Assembly (NCBI RefSeq): GCF_037325665.1
Contig: NC_090255.1
Coordinates: forward strand, 32,988,435-33,052,434
Direction of reading: 5' to 3'
DNA length: 64,000 nucleotides
DNA from: Littorina saxatilis
Lineage: Eukaryota; Mollusca; Gastropoda; Littorinimorpha; Littorinidae
Shown here in pieces: positions 1 to 10,537 of the stretch. How positions within the stretch are numbered: position 1 is the stretch's first letter; each line of letters starts with the position of its first letter. The notes under the pieces are model-generated. The model was not told the origin of the DNA and did no database searches. It worked only from the letters and a program-made list of their open reading frames with translations. The translations under genes were made by a program, and so were the position numbers.

Positions 1-1015
1 GCTGCAACGCTGCTTTCCGGGGTAGTACTTGCAATGTTTCTCCAACTTCTTCCCTCGCTGAGTACCTGCGTTCAGTGAAGCTGTTCATTATTGACGAAGC
101 CTCAATGGTGCCAGCAAATGCACTAAAAGCTATCGACAACATGCTTCAAGACATCACAAAACTTAAAGTGCCTTTTGGAGGTAAAGTTTTCCTTATGGGC
201 GGCGACTTCAGACAAGTGTTGCCGGTTGTGCCAAGAGCATCACCAACAGTGATAATAAAAAACTGTATCAAAAGCTCTCCACTCTGGCCACTCTTTGGGT
301 TTTTTAAATTAACCAAGAACATGAGAGCTGAGCAAGACCAACAAGAATATGCTAAGTGGCTCCTTCAGTTAGGCAATGGCCAGTTGCAAAGTATGCTTCC
401 AACAGCTCCTCCCAATTCCATTGACATCCCACCACAGTGCAACATTACTGAGGACATTGTCAATGCTGTTTTCACAGATGTCACCAACCCACAAACTTTA
501 GCCACCACTGTCATTCTCGCCACAACAAATGACACCACCCTTCATCTCAATGACTTGATTGTAAACAAACTTCCAGGCCAATCCAAAACATACATCAGTG
601 CTGATCAAGCAATCTGTGACGTTGAAATGGAAGCCGACAACTATCCAACAGAGTTTCTAAACTCCATCACCCCACCAGGAATGCCACCACATCAACTCAT
701 CTTGAAAACGAGAGCCATCATCATGTTGCTTCGGAATTTAGACATCACTAAGGGTCTCTGCAATGGCACACGTCCGTACATTCATCGTCTCCATGAGTAT
801 GTTTTAGATGCAGAAATAATTACTGGCCCATGCAAAGGACAGCGAGTTCTAATCCCAAGAATAAAACTTGCACCATCGGATCACAATCTGCCATTCACTC
901 TTCAGAGAATTCAGTTCCCCATTCGACTTGCCTACTCCATCACAATCAACAAATCTCAGGGACAAACCTTCGACAAACTGGGTGTATTCCTGCCAACACC
1001 AGTTTTCTCTCATGG
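1..1015 (+). CDS. Helitron helicase, partial (first segment)
   Basis: C-terminal part of the PIF1-like helicase of a Helitron rolling-circle transposon. The frame is open from base 3 and has no in-window start, so the Rep nuclease and the helicase N-terminus lie to the left. Visible motifs in order: VKLFIIDEASM near 75 (Walker B, DEAS type), GGDFRQVLPVV near 200 (motif III), LTKNMRAE near 310, and YSITINKSQGQTF near 930 (motif V). Reading stops making sense at 1016, immediately after PVFSHG, because a LINE array is inserted there; the protein resumes at 17,653 with QLYVAFSRA. Codons after 1016 up to the stop at 1172 belong to the LINE tail and are not helicase. No other break is visible in this segment. 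Confidence 0.93.
1004..1015. repeat. Target-site duplication, left copy
   Basis: TTTCTCTCATGG, identical to bases 17641-17652. It marks the 3' (minus-strand) junction of the LINE array with the Helitron. Removing the insertion with one copy restores an uninterrupted helicase frame across PVFSHGQLYVAF. Confidence 0.95.
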
Positions 1016-1192
1016 TTTGGTTTGGTTTTTGGGGTTTAATGTCTCTTCAGCAGATGCTAGCTGCTATTCGAGACCGATGCAGTTATTTTCTTTTCCCTTC
1101 ATATGGCAAGTTCTACGTTTCAGACTATTTACATTCAAATCTATCACTGTAAAAGAAGGTTCTAAAAATTAATAATTTTCACTTCTGGTACT

Positions 1193-3978
1193 TTAAATCT
1201 TGTAAAAAATCTTGATCTCTTTTAAAAAGTTAAAAATCTTGTCCGGGGGAACATCCCGGAATAAAACCTTCAGTGTTTCCGCATTGTAGTGTTTGTCTCG
1301 AAATTCTTGAACGTCTACACATTTTGTGAGAACATGTTCTAATGTCCATGGTTCGTCACATCCAAAACAGTATGGTGGATCTTCACCTTTCAGCAGATAC
1401 GAATGTGTAATGTGACTGTGCCCAATGTGTAAGCGACAGAGAACTGTCTCTTCTTTCCTGTTGAGGCGACATTGGGGTAGGCTGTCCGACAGCTGGGGGA
1501 CGATCTTATGAAGTTTATTTTCTTCACATTCGTCCCATTCACTCTGCCATAGGTACTTTATGTACATGTTGGTGCGAGTTCTGAAATCTGAATGCTTTGT
1601 GTGTTTGTCAGTGATGAGTCTTTCTCTGGCTTCTTTAGCAGCTTGATCAGCTGCAGAGTTGCCTCTAATTCCAACATGGGATGGCACCCATGCAAACACA
1701 ATCCTTTTGCCTTCTTCAATCAGAGATGCATGTAGCTCTTGGATTTCGACCAACAGTGGGTGATCTAGCTGAGTTCTCTTCACGGCGGTAAGAGCCGATA
1801 GGGAATCCGACAGAATCAGGAAGTCTTTCTTTTTTGACTGATATACCTGTTTCAGAGCTAGCTGTAAAGCTTTCAACTCTGCAGAAAATACAGAACTGTC
1901 ATCCGGAAGACGGGCCGAAAAGGCCCTATCGAGTTTAGGACCTGTGACAGAAGCTGATGCCACTTTACTTTCAGCTTTGGACCCATCAGTGTATATTCGT
2001 TGATGGGAAGGGAACTCGGTACAGAACTGGCTAAAACACTGTTTAAAAATCAAATCATTTGTCTCTGACTTCTTTAACCTTGTCAGATCGAGTCGAACAA
2101 CTGGATCTGGCAATGTCCATGGAGGTGTTTCTGTCCATCGATTTTCACTAACATGATCGAGTTTTATCTTTGATTCGGCCAGATGTGACTGAATCCGAGA
2201 AGACAGAGGTGCTCGATCATTTGGGTGACTTTCAAAAAATTCAGAGCATTGTGGTTGAAATACGCATTGGTAGGCTGGATTTGTAGGCATAGCTTTCAGT
2301 TTCAACACATAATTTAGGGTGAGTTTCAGGCGTCGCAGCCTCAGAGAGGGTTCTTTGGCCTCAAAATATAAGGACTGTACTGGAGACGTCCTGAAAGCTC
2401 CCAGACAAAGACGTATACCCTGGTGGTGTATTGTGTCTAATAGCCTTAGGTTGGATTTTGCGGCTCCACCATAGACGACACAACCATAGTCCAACTTGGA
2501 TCGGATTAAAGCACGGTAAAGTCTGAGTAGGACTGTGCGGTCAGCACCCCAGTCCGTATGAGAAACCACTTTCAATACATCCAGAGCTTTCAGACATGAT
2601 GTTCTCAGATACTGGATATGTTTAAGGAATGTTAGTCGACGGTCAAAGGTCAGTCCTAGGAATTTAAATTCTTCAACAACCTTGACAGGATTACCATTCA
2701 GGACCAGAGAGGGTTCTGGCATGGCTCCCCTTTGTTTGCAAAGATGCATACAGACAGTTTTGCTGGTGGAAAATTTGAAACCGTTCTCTGTTACCCATTT
2801 TTGCACCTTGTCTATACATAATTGAAGCTGCCTTTCCACTCTATGTAGGGATTTGCCACGCACACAAAGTGCAAAGTCATCAACAAACAAGGATGACTCG
2901 GATCCTTTCAGTACTGCCTTTACTATGTTATTGATTTTGATGTTGAACAACATGGGTGATAGAATGCTTCCTTGAGGAACACCCATCTCTTGTTGACAGA
3001 ACTCTGATAGGTTGGGACCGACCCGTACTGTAAAAAATCGATTACTTAGAAATCCTTCCACAAAAACAGGGAGACGTCCACGAAAACCCATTTCATGCAA
3101 ATCAGCTAAAATACCGTGTTTCCAGGTCGTGTCGTAAGCCTTCTCGAGGTCAAAAAATATAGCTAGTACATGTTCAGATCTCGCAAAGGCCTCTCGAACG
3201 AAGGTCTCAAAACGTACCAAATGATCAGTGGTGCTGTGTCCCTTTCGGAAGCCACATTGCACATCACTTAAGAGGTTTTGTTTTTCTAGGTACCACACCA
3301 TCCTAGCGTTGACCAATCTCTCCATGGTTTTACACAGACAGCTGGTCAAGGCTATCGGACGGTAGTTGCTGGGGTTTGTATGATCTTTACCTGGTTTTGG
3401 AATGGGGACAATCATCGCTTCTTGCCATGAAGGTGGAAAGGATCCACTCTCCCATATGTGGTTAAAAACCTTCAGCAAGACCAGAAGACAACTTTCTGGT
3501 AGGTGTGTGAGGAACTGATAATGTATTCCGTCCAGCCCCGTTGCTGAGTTGTTGCATTTTTGTAAGGCTTGTTTGAGTTCAGTTATACTGAACAACTTGT
3601 TGTAGTTCTCCTCATTCTGAGATGAGAAGTTTATGGGTTTACGTTCTTGGGTGGCTTTGATTTTTTGAAAATCTGTGCAGTAATTTTCTGTTGATGAGTT
3701 TTTTTCCATTGTTGAAGCCAGAACGTTTGCTACTTCATTCTTTTGGGTTATAAGGGATCCATTTACCACAAGGTGGTTAATTGATGCAGATCCTTTTTTC
3801 CCTTTGATTTTACGAATAGCATTCCAAACTTTACTTGATGATACCTTAGAGTTTAAGTTTGAGCAAAAAGACCTCCAGGATGTTCTTTTAGAATGTTTTA
3901 TGACAGTGCGACTCTTAGCGCGAAATCTGAAGAAAGTCAACTTCTTGCTAAGGGTCGGGCATCTGTAGAACCTGTGTA
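1193..3978 (-). CDS. LINE copy A ORF2, RT and RNase H part
   Basis: Reverse transcriptase, RNase H and C-terminal zinc motif of the LINE ORF2 protein, which nicks DNA and copies the element's RNA at the break. Seen in order: QCGFRKGHSTTDHL, AIFFDLEKAYDT (RT motif A), VPQGSILSPMLFNI, SLFVDDFAL (catalytic box, FVDD rather than YADD), FLGLTFDRRLTF, then RNase H with IYTDGSKAES, SAELKALQLAL, ILSDSLSAL and WVPSHVGIRGNSAADQAA, then CFGCDEPWTLEHVLTKC. The stop is at 1193. The 5' side ends at 3978, where the LTR element was inserted; the endonuclease half is at 11756-12642. Only a couple of amino acids separate it from copy B. The 3'UTR and tail cover 1016-1192, with a tail rich in CCAAA units. Confidence 0.93.
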
Positions 3979-5192
3979 TGTCGCGGAACGCGATTCAGAA
4001 AATAAGTTTGTGTATTGCAGTGGTTTGCAGTGTTTAGTCATGTTTAGTCAATAATATTTATCCGATTTAACCGAGACCGGAAGGAGACGGCGCATGAAGG
4101 TACCGAGACCAGAAAGAGACGGCGCGTGAGAGTCTTCTTTAGTGACGTGTAAAAAGTCTATCGCGTCACGTATAGCGCAGCCAATTATCAGGAGGCAGGT
4201 GAACGGCGATCTGGCATTCTGTGTTGAGACACGAGGACAGGCGCACGGGCAGGCAGACGAACGTCTTAATTCGCTGGTCAAGAAACAGCATGCGACGCGT
4301 GTCACATTAATAGCAGAATAACTTACGTCGAAGGGTGAGTAGATCATTCAAGTCAAGCTTGCCAAAGCCTTTCCGATTTTCGCCTGCGCAGTCAACTCAG
4401 CTGGTAACCAAATGGCCAGCCGGGAGATTTCGCAACGGTCAAGTCGTTACCGCAAATATTTTCTTGTTGTTCTGTAATATCGTAATATGATGCATGTATC
4501 GTGTTATGTAGTTGTTGTGCAAGTGGAAGCCGTGATGTGGCGGCAACTTGAACGTTTGGATTAGAGCACTTTGGGCTCAGTTGTTTTATTTTGTTTAGCT
4601 GGTCACTGCGATGGGAGAAGGACCAGACCAGCCGCAGAACAAACCACTCAGTAAGTTCTATGATTGTATGAACCAATTATAGAGCTGAACCAAGGTTTGT
4701 TAATTGCAGACGTTCCGGGTTCCGGGTTCCGGGTTCCGGGTTCTGGGTGAAGATGTCCAAGGACGTCGATGCAGAGTATATTTACCGAACACTTCAAAGA
4801 ACATGAACTGGATGGGGAAAATCAACGAGTCACGAGCAAGCATGGTTTCAACTGGGATAGACCTTTTCGTCATCTTCAGACCGTCAGGCGAACCAGTTCT
4901 TCACAACTAATTTAAGTAACACCAAGGAAAAAAACAGACGTGCTTGTTCTGTGTCTCTCGAACTCGTGTGATATGAATCGTGCGCGATGAACTAACTTTC
5001 CTAACTTTTCGAATCTTTTCTTTTTTGATACACCATTCATCCATCGGAAAATAAACCGAAATTTATACTTCGTAGAATCCACCTATAAAGAATTGCGTTT
5101 GTTGTTGAGTTTTTTTTAGCAATAAAACTCAAGTGTGGGAGTTTGAAAGTACTTCTACTTTTCTAAATCTTTCTTCCCCACATTCCGCCACA
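3979..5192 (+). repeat. 5' LTR of the GMR1-like element
   Basis: 1214 bp, nearly identical to 10538-11750, bounded by TG...CA with imperfect terminal inverted bases (TGTCGCGG / CCGCCACA). It contains five tandem GTTCCGG-type heptamers near 4716-4745. Short reading frames inside appear in both LTRs simply because the LTR is duplicated, and none resembles a protein. The promoter, polyadenylation signal (AATAAA near 5050 and AATAAAAC near 5121) and R region are expected here but their borders cannot be fixed by eye. Confidence 0.93.
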
Positions 5193-5193
5193 G

Positions 5194-5213
5194 TGGGGGC
5201 TCGTGTCCGGGAT
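5194..5213 (+). promoter_or_regulatory. Primer-binding site, tRNA-Pro-like
   Basis: TGGGGGCTCGTGTCCGGGAT starts two bases after the LTR's CA end. It resembles the tRNA-Pro primer site used by murine leukaemia viruses, with two additional bases in the middle. The position is right for first-strand priming; the identity of the primer tRNA is inferred. Confidence 0.7.
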
Positions 5214-6065
5214 ACGATTTTATGAGCTAGATCTTATTTTTTTTCTGTGTGGCCAACAACGCAAATTTTTGTAGGTGCGCGGAGGTTGTCTATCCTTATC
5301 CCCATCGCAGCACAGCACGTCTGTTTCTTATGCATGATAGTTAGTCTTGAGTAGACTAGAGAAGCTATACATGTATGTTAGTTAATCTTGAGTAGATTAG
5401 TAAGCTAACACAAGAAAGCGGCGACTGCTCGGGCGAGGATTGGACGGCAACAGCAGCACTCTAAATTATATTTCTTTCACCCTACATCATTTGAAGATAA
5501 CGGTAAAGTACTAGTCGAACTGAACCCAAGCTCTTTTAGGTTGAACGAGGTTCAACAGGTAACTGGATCTAACTTGAGTAGAAGTTAGATCAGTGAACTA
5601 AGTTAGGTCGTACCAATTCGGAGTAGTTGAGACTACGACTAACCTAGTAGAGAAGAGATTTAAATTGAGTCAACATAACCGGAGTGAGGTGGTGTTAGGA
5701 CTAATTTAAATCGAGGACGGTGTTTAGCTTCTTTGTTCAAAGGTTCAAAGTAAAGTCTATAATCCGTGGCAGTTGTAACTAATCAGTGTGAATTAGTGCA
5801 GCTGAATTGTTGTATTGGTAATCTACGACAGGGTCGGGGTCACAATCAACATAAGTAGCAGTAGTTAGCAGCTTGGCTTGGAGTCAAGGTCACTTTCGTT
5901 AGAAGTAGGGTATTGTCTAACAGAGTGTCGAGGCTAGTCTACGGCTACAACAGTCAAACCTTGTATCGTCTGGGACGAATTAAGATTGACTGAAGCGAGG
6001 TATCTAGTGATCTTTTTTCTCCTACAGGTAAACCTTAGTGACATTTATTCTAGAGTAGAGTAAAC
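5214..6065 (+). other. Untranslated leader of the GMR1-like element
   Basis: About 850 bases without a credible reading frame between the primer-binding site and the gag start. It contains imperfect repeats of TTGAGTAGA-type words near 5345-5410 and 5575. Packaging or dimerisation signals would be expected here but are not recognisable. Confidence 0.6.
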
Positions 6066-9000
6066 ATGCCCCGCCCACGTCAGGTAGCAGAGGTGGACTC
6101 GCCTCTAGTGGCATACCAGCGTGACGGCAACGTACTAGGCTTATCAGGTAAACCCTTAGCAGAGTATATCGAAAAACGCCGGCTCGAGGAGCTGGAGGAG
6201 AGGAGACGGAGAGAAGCTCTCCAGGCTGAAGAGCGTAGGATCGCAGCAGAGAGAGAAGATAGAAGGAGGCGCGAGGAGCGAGACTTCGAACTGCGTCGTA
6301 TCGAGTTGCAGAATCAAGCTGAAGGCAACCGCAACCAGAACGCTCGCGAGTTAGGCAACGATGCTGGTCCCGGGCATGAGAAATCAATCAAATTGAAGCT
6401 ACCATATCTGGATGATAAAGATGATCTCGAGGCATACTTTCGTCAGTTCGAAAGGGTAGCAAAAATCTCGAAATGGGATGATGATGATTGGGGAGCGCGA
6501 CTAGGCTGCCAACTCAAAGGCAAAGCACGCGAGGCATATGCCAGATTGTCAGATGAAGAGGCAAAGGTCTACAACACGGTAAAGGCCGCTATTCTGGAAA
6601 AGTTCCAGCTGACATCAGAGGCGTACCGGAAAAAGTTTAGGGGCGCCAAGAAAGAGGCTGGGGAAAGCGCAAAGGAAGGGTTGACGAGGATTCAACTGTA
6701 TTTTGACAGGTGGGTGGAGCTAGCAAAGAGAGAGGGTAAAGCACATGACCCAAAAAGTCTGATCATCATGGAAAGGTTTCTAGAATGGCTACCCTTTGAA
6801 CAAGCTCGGTTCGTGCGGGAGCGTAACCCAATCAATGTCGATGAGGCGCTCAAACACGCGCGCGTGTACGAGGAGTCGCGCGAATCGGAACATCGCCGGG
6901 CGATCCCTAATCCACCCAAAACAGTGCATAACCAACCCAACGGTGGATCCAAACCCCCCGCGAACGTGAGAACAGATAACTTCAGGTTCGGCAACGCATC
7001 GGAGGGACAGAGGTCGGGTCCCAGCGGTTGTTTTCTATGTGGCGGACCTCACCTGGCGCGTCAGTGTCCTAAGAGCAAACCCAACAATAAGCCTAGCTCT
7101 GCATCAACGATCACATTGGCAGCGGTGGACGTTCAGGAACCACCCACAGTATGTGAGAAATGCTGTAACCTCGTGTTTGAGCCGCAGTGTGAAGCTACCG
7201 TCGAAGGCAAGACGGTGAGAGCGATAAGGGATACGGGAGCTTCCGCTATCATTGTGGACAGCGAGATAGTTCCGAGAGAGAAGTACACGGGCGAAGCAAA
7301 GAGAGTAGTGTTAGCCGATTCCCGTGTGACTAGAGAGCTCCCGATAGCTGAAGTGGAGATGCGAACTCCATTTTTCAGTGGCATTACCAAGGTGTTGGTG
7401 ATGGATAGGCCGGTGCATCCGGTGTTGATCGGTAACGTGAGGACCGATAGTCAAAATGTCGAGACAGGGGTGCCTTTGTTCCGAGCAAGAGCGGAGACTT
7501 GTGCTCCCGTAGTCACTCGACAGCAAGAAGCAAAAAGCAAGGAAAAGCCAGTGAAGGTTATTCCCAAGGAAACTCTGATAGGGCAGATCAAACCTGATGA
7601 TCTGAAAGCTGAGCAACGAAACGACCCTGACTTGGTCAAGGCTCGCGCGGTCGCAGACCAGAAGATCAAAACAGGGACTCGTTACGTATGGAAGAAGGAT
7701 ATTCTGTACAGGGTCTACTCGTCCAAAGATACAGAATACAAGCAGGTGGTGGTGCCTAAAAAGTTTAGGGACGAAGTGATGGGTTTGGCGCATGATTCAC
7801 CCATGTCAGGTCACTTAGGCGCTAGGAAAACCAGAGACAGAATCTGGCGAGACTTTTTCTGGCCAGGCATCTGCGGAGATGTGAGACGCTACTGTGCATC
7901 ATGTGATGCCTGCCAAAGAAGTACTCCTAAGGGAGCAACTAGGAAGGTACCCCTCCAGAAAGTCCCGCTGATGAACACCCCTTTCGAACGCGTTGGTGTT
8001 GATATCATCGGCCCCATCCTACCTGCTTCGGCGCGGGGGCATCGGTACATCCTTACCATGATCGATCACGCGACTAGGTACGCGGAGGCCGTTCCGCTGA
8101 AAGACATCAGCTCAGAGACGGTCACGGATGCTCTGTTTGAGATGTGGACGCGTTTCGGACTACCCAAAGAAGTGTTGACTGATCAGGGGGGACAGTTTGT
8201 AGGTGGATACATGACTGAAGTCAACAGGTTGCTAGGGGTGAAAGGATTGCGCACCAGTCCGTTTCATGCTCAAACCAATGGGTTAACAGAGAAACTGAAC
8301 TCTACTCTCAAGTCAATGATGAAGCGTATGTGCCAAGAGCAGCCCAAGGAGTGGGATAAATTTATTCCCGCTCTACTGTTTGCATACCGCGAGGTGCCCC
8401 AAGAAAGTCTGATGTTCTCTCCGTTCGAACTCTTGTACGGGAGAGAGGTCCGAGGACCCATGCAGGTACTCAGGCAGATTTGGACTGATGACGAGTCCAG
8501 TGAAGAGTTGAGGACGACAATAGGTCACATTGTCGATCTCTCGAACAAAATAGAACAAACGTGCACTTTAGCCAGGGAAAACCTGAGCAAAGCCTCGCTC
8601 AGACACGCACGGGCGTACGATAAAAACACACGCCAAAGGCACCTGGCAAAGGGTGACAAAGTTTTGATTTTGTTACCAGTGAAGCACAACAAGCTTCAGC
8701 TGACTTGGAAAGGACCTTACAAGATAGTCGATAGAGTGGGATCTTGCAACTATAGAGTACAAATGGGAAACAAGGTCAAGGTGTACCACGCCAACTTGTT
8801 GAAGTTGTACGTGGAAAGAACCGCGTCGGATGTTCCCGACGGAGCGGCCGCGAGATCGGCGGAACCCGCAGAAGAAGAAGTAGCAATTGTGATGCACGAG
8901 ATGAGTGATAGCGAAGACGGTGGGCTGAACACCGACAAGATACCACTCATACCTCTCGCTCCAAAAGAAAAGTGGGATGATGTGGTCATTAACGCCGAAT

Positions 9001-10385
9001 TATCTGTGGAAAAGCAGAAAGATTTGCGTAACTTGTGTCGCAGTCACCAGAAAGCTCTGAGTGATATGCCAGGCTCATGCCAGCTAGAAGAATGCGAAAT
9101 CAAACTGTCTACCTCTGAGCCGGTGCGTGTAAAACAGTACCCAATTCCTCACTCACAGAGGGAAACAATCAAGAAGGAAGTGCAAACTATGGAAAAGATG
9201 GGGGTTATCGAACCTAGCGTGTCTCCATATAGCAGTCCGGTGGTACTGACGCAAAAGCGTGACGGTACAGTGAGATTCTGTATAGACTACAGAAAATTGA
9301 ACAAGGTCACCGAGTTCGATTCTGAGCCAATTCCGGATGCTGAGCAAATCTTTGCTCGTCTGCAGCAGGCAGAGTACTTCTCAAAATTGGATTTGAGTAA
9401 GGGTTACTGGCAAGTGGGCGTTAAAAAAAAAGACAGAGCCAAAACCAGCTTCTCTACTCCAGGGGGCCAGTACCAGTGGACAAAAATGCCATTTGGACTG
9501 AAAACGGCCAGTGCCATATTCACTAGGTGTGTCAGAAAACTGCTCGATCCGTTAGGCAGGGAGGACGTAGAATTCTTCATGGATGACATCCTGATAGCAA
9601 CCAAAACCTGGGAACAACATCTGGAGGCTTTGAACGCAGTGTTGGCGAGGCTTGAGGAGGTCGGCCTCACCGCCAAACCCTCCAAGTGTCACCTAGGATT
9701 CCGCGAACTTGACTACCTCGGTCACCGGATCGGTCATGGGAAAATAAGCCCAGACGATGACAAAACCGAGAAAATCAGAAGGGCGGAAAAACCTCGTACA
9801 AAGAAAGAGGTGCGTTCTTTCTTGGGCCTAGCGGGGTATTACCGGAAGTTTGTGCCTGACTTTGCTCGCGTGAGTGCGCCCCTCACAGACCTCACAAAGA
9901 AAGATCAGCCAGAGAAGATAGTCTGGACCAAAGAGTGTGAAACTGCTTTCACGACTCTGAAACAGTGTCTGACCAGCAAACCCATTCTGATACTGCCGGA
10001 CAATAGCAAACAGTACGTGTTACGTACAGACGCATCCAACGAAGCGTTAGGAGCAGTTCTACTGCAAGAGCAAGGTGGCAACTTGCACCCGGTGGCTTAC
10101 GCAAGCAAAAAACTGAACAGCGCCGAAAGAAACTACTCGACCATAGAAAAGGAGTGTCTCGGGGTGGTTTGGGGAGTGAAAAGATTCGAGCAGTATTTGT
10201 ACGCCGAGCAGTTCGTGATTGAAACTGATCACCAACCACTCCAGTACTTGCAGAAGTCAAAAACTGAAAACGGCAGGCTTATGAGATGGGCTTTGCAGCT
10301 CCAGCAACACTCTTTCACCCTCAAAGTGATTCCAGGCAAAGACAATGTCGGAGCTGACTTTTTGAGCAGAGCCAATTATCAGTAG
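6066..10385 (+). CDS. Gag-Pol polyprotein, GMR1-like (integrase before RT)
   Basis: Single 1439-residue frame. Residues about 30-90 form a charged Arg/Glu-rich coiled coil (gag N-terminus), followed by a capsid-like region and one zinc knuckle, CFLCGGPHLARQC, near residue 321. The protease shows IRDTGASAIIV near 387. The integrase comes next: an HHCC zinc motif at about 575-615 (GHLGARKTRDRIW, CASCDACQ), the DDE core with VGVDIIGPILP, VLTDQGGQF and the Glu in NGLTEKLN (about 644, 704, 740), and a C-terminal domain ending YHANLLKLYVER. RT follows at about 1015-1210 with SKLDLSKGYWQV and FFMDDILIA, then RNase H from about 1315 (LRTDASNEALGAVLLQ). The start chosen is the first ATG after the leader. 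This is gypsy-type protein sequence with a copia-type domain order. Confidence 0.95.
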   Translation: MPRPRQVAEVDSPLVAYQRDGNVLGLSGKPLAEYIEKRRLEELEERRRREALQAEERRIAAEREDRRRREERDFELRRIELQNQAEGNRNQNARELGNDAGPGHEKSIKLKLPYLDDKDDLEAYFRQFERVAKISKWDDDDWGARLGCQLKGKAREAYARLSDEEAKVYNTVKAAILEKFQLTSEAYRKKFRGAKKEAGESAKEGLTRIQLYFDRWVELAKREGKAHDPKSLIIMERFLEWLPFEQARFVRERNPINVDEALKHARVYEESRESEHRRAIPNPPKTVHNQPNGGSKPPANVRTDNFRFGNASEGQRSGPSGCFLCGGPHLARQCPKSKPNNKPSSASTITLAAVDVQEPPTVCEKCCNLVFEPQCEATVEGKTVRAIRDTGASAIIVDSEIVPREKYTGEAKRVVLADSRVTRELPIAEVEMRTPFFSGITKVLVMDRPVHPVLIGNVRTDSQNVETGVPLFRARAETCAPVVTRQQEAKSKEKPVKVIPKETLIGQIKPDDLKAEQRNDPDLVKARAVADQKIKTGTRYVWKKDILYRVYSSKDTEYKQVVVPKKFRDEVMGLAHDSPMSGHLGARKTRDRIWRDFFWPGICGDVRRYCASCDACQRSTPKGATRKVPLQKVPLMNTPFERVGVDIIGPILPASARGHRYILTMIDHATRYAEAVPLKDISSETVTDALFEMWTRFGLPKEVLTDQGGQFVGGYMTEVNRLLGVKGLRTSPFHAQTNGLTEKLNSTLKSMMKRMCQEQPKEWDKFIPALLFAYREVPQESLMFSPFELLYGREVRGPMQVLRQIWTDDESSEELRTTIGHIVDLSNKIEQTCTLARENLSKASLRHARAYDKNTRQRHLAKGDKVLILLPVKHNKLQLTWKGPYKIVDRVGSCNYRVQMGNKVKVYHANLLKLYVERTASDVPDGAAARSAEPAEEEVAIVMHEMSDSEDGGLNTDKIPLIPLAPKEKWDDVVINAELSVEKQKDLRNLCRSHQKALSDMPGSCQLEECEIKLSTSEPVRVKQYPIPHSQRETIKKEVQTMEKMGVIEPSVSPYSSPVVLTQKRDGTVRFCIDYRKLNKVTEFDSEPIPDAEQIFARLQQAEYFSKLDLSKGYWQVGVKKKDRAKTSFSTPGGQYQWTKMPFGLKTASAIFTRCVRKLLDPLGREDVEFFMDDILIATKTWEQHLEALNAVLARLEEVGLTAKPSKCHLGFRELDYLGHRIGHGKISPDDDKTEKIRRAEKPRTKKEVRSFLGLAGYYRKFVPDFARVSAPLTDLTKKDQPEKIVWTKECETAFTTLKQCLTSKPILILPDNSKQYVLRTDASNEALGAVLLQEQGGNLHPVAYASKKLNSAERNYSTIEKECLGVVWGVKRFEQYLYAEQFVIETDHQPLQYLQKSKTENGRLMRWALQLQQHSFTLKVIPGKDNVGADFLSRANYQ

Positions 10386-10537
10386 AGGAGTAGTAGTAAA
10401 CTGAGAGGTGGTGAGCTTCCAGAGATAAATAGGATAGCAAGTGGAAAGGAGGTGGAGTATTTTCAGGGTTAAATGAAATAAAACTTATTGTCTGAGAAAG
10501 AGCTAAAACTAGTTTTCGCTTCAGAAGGGGGGGCCTT
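10386..10537 (+). other. 3' untranslated stretch with polypurine tract
   Basis: Short non-coding tail after gag-pol. AGAAGGGGGGG at 10523-10533 lies four bases before the 3' LTR and is the likely polypurine tract for second-strand priming. Confidence 0.75.

Noticed and set aside
830-1152. Short plus-strand frames overlapping the helicase end
   Set aside because: Shadows in other frames of the helicase and the LINE tail.
4048-4676. Two minus-strand reading frames of 94-99 codons, repeated exactly at 10607-11235
   Set aside because: They are identical only because they lie in the two LTRs of one element; no protein similarity was recognised.
4716-4745. Telomere-like heptamers
   Set aside because: GTTCCGG is not TTAGGG-like, and the array is internal to both LTRs.
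7311-7793. 160-codon minus-strand frame under the GMR1-like gag-pol
   Set aside because: Antisense shadow of a strongly supported coding frame.
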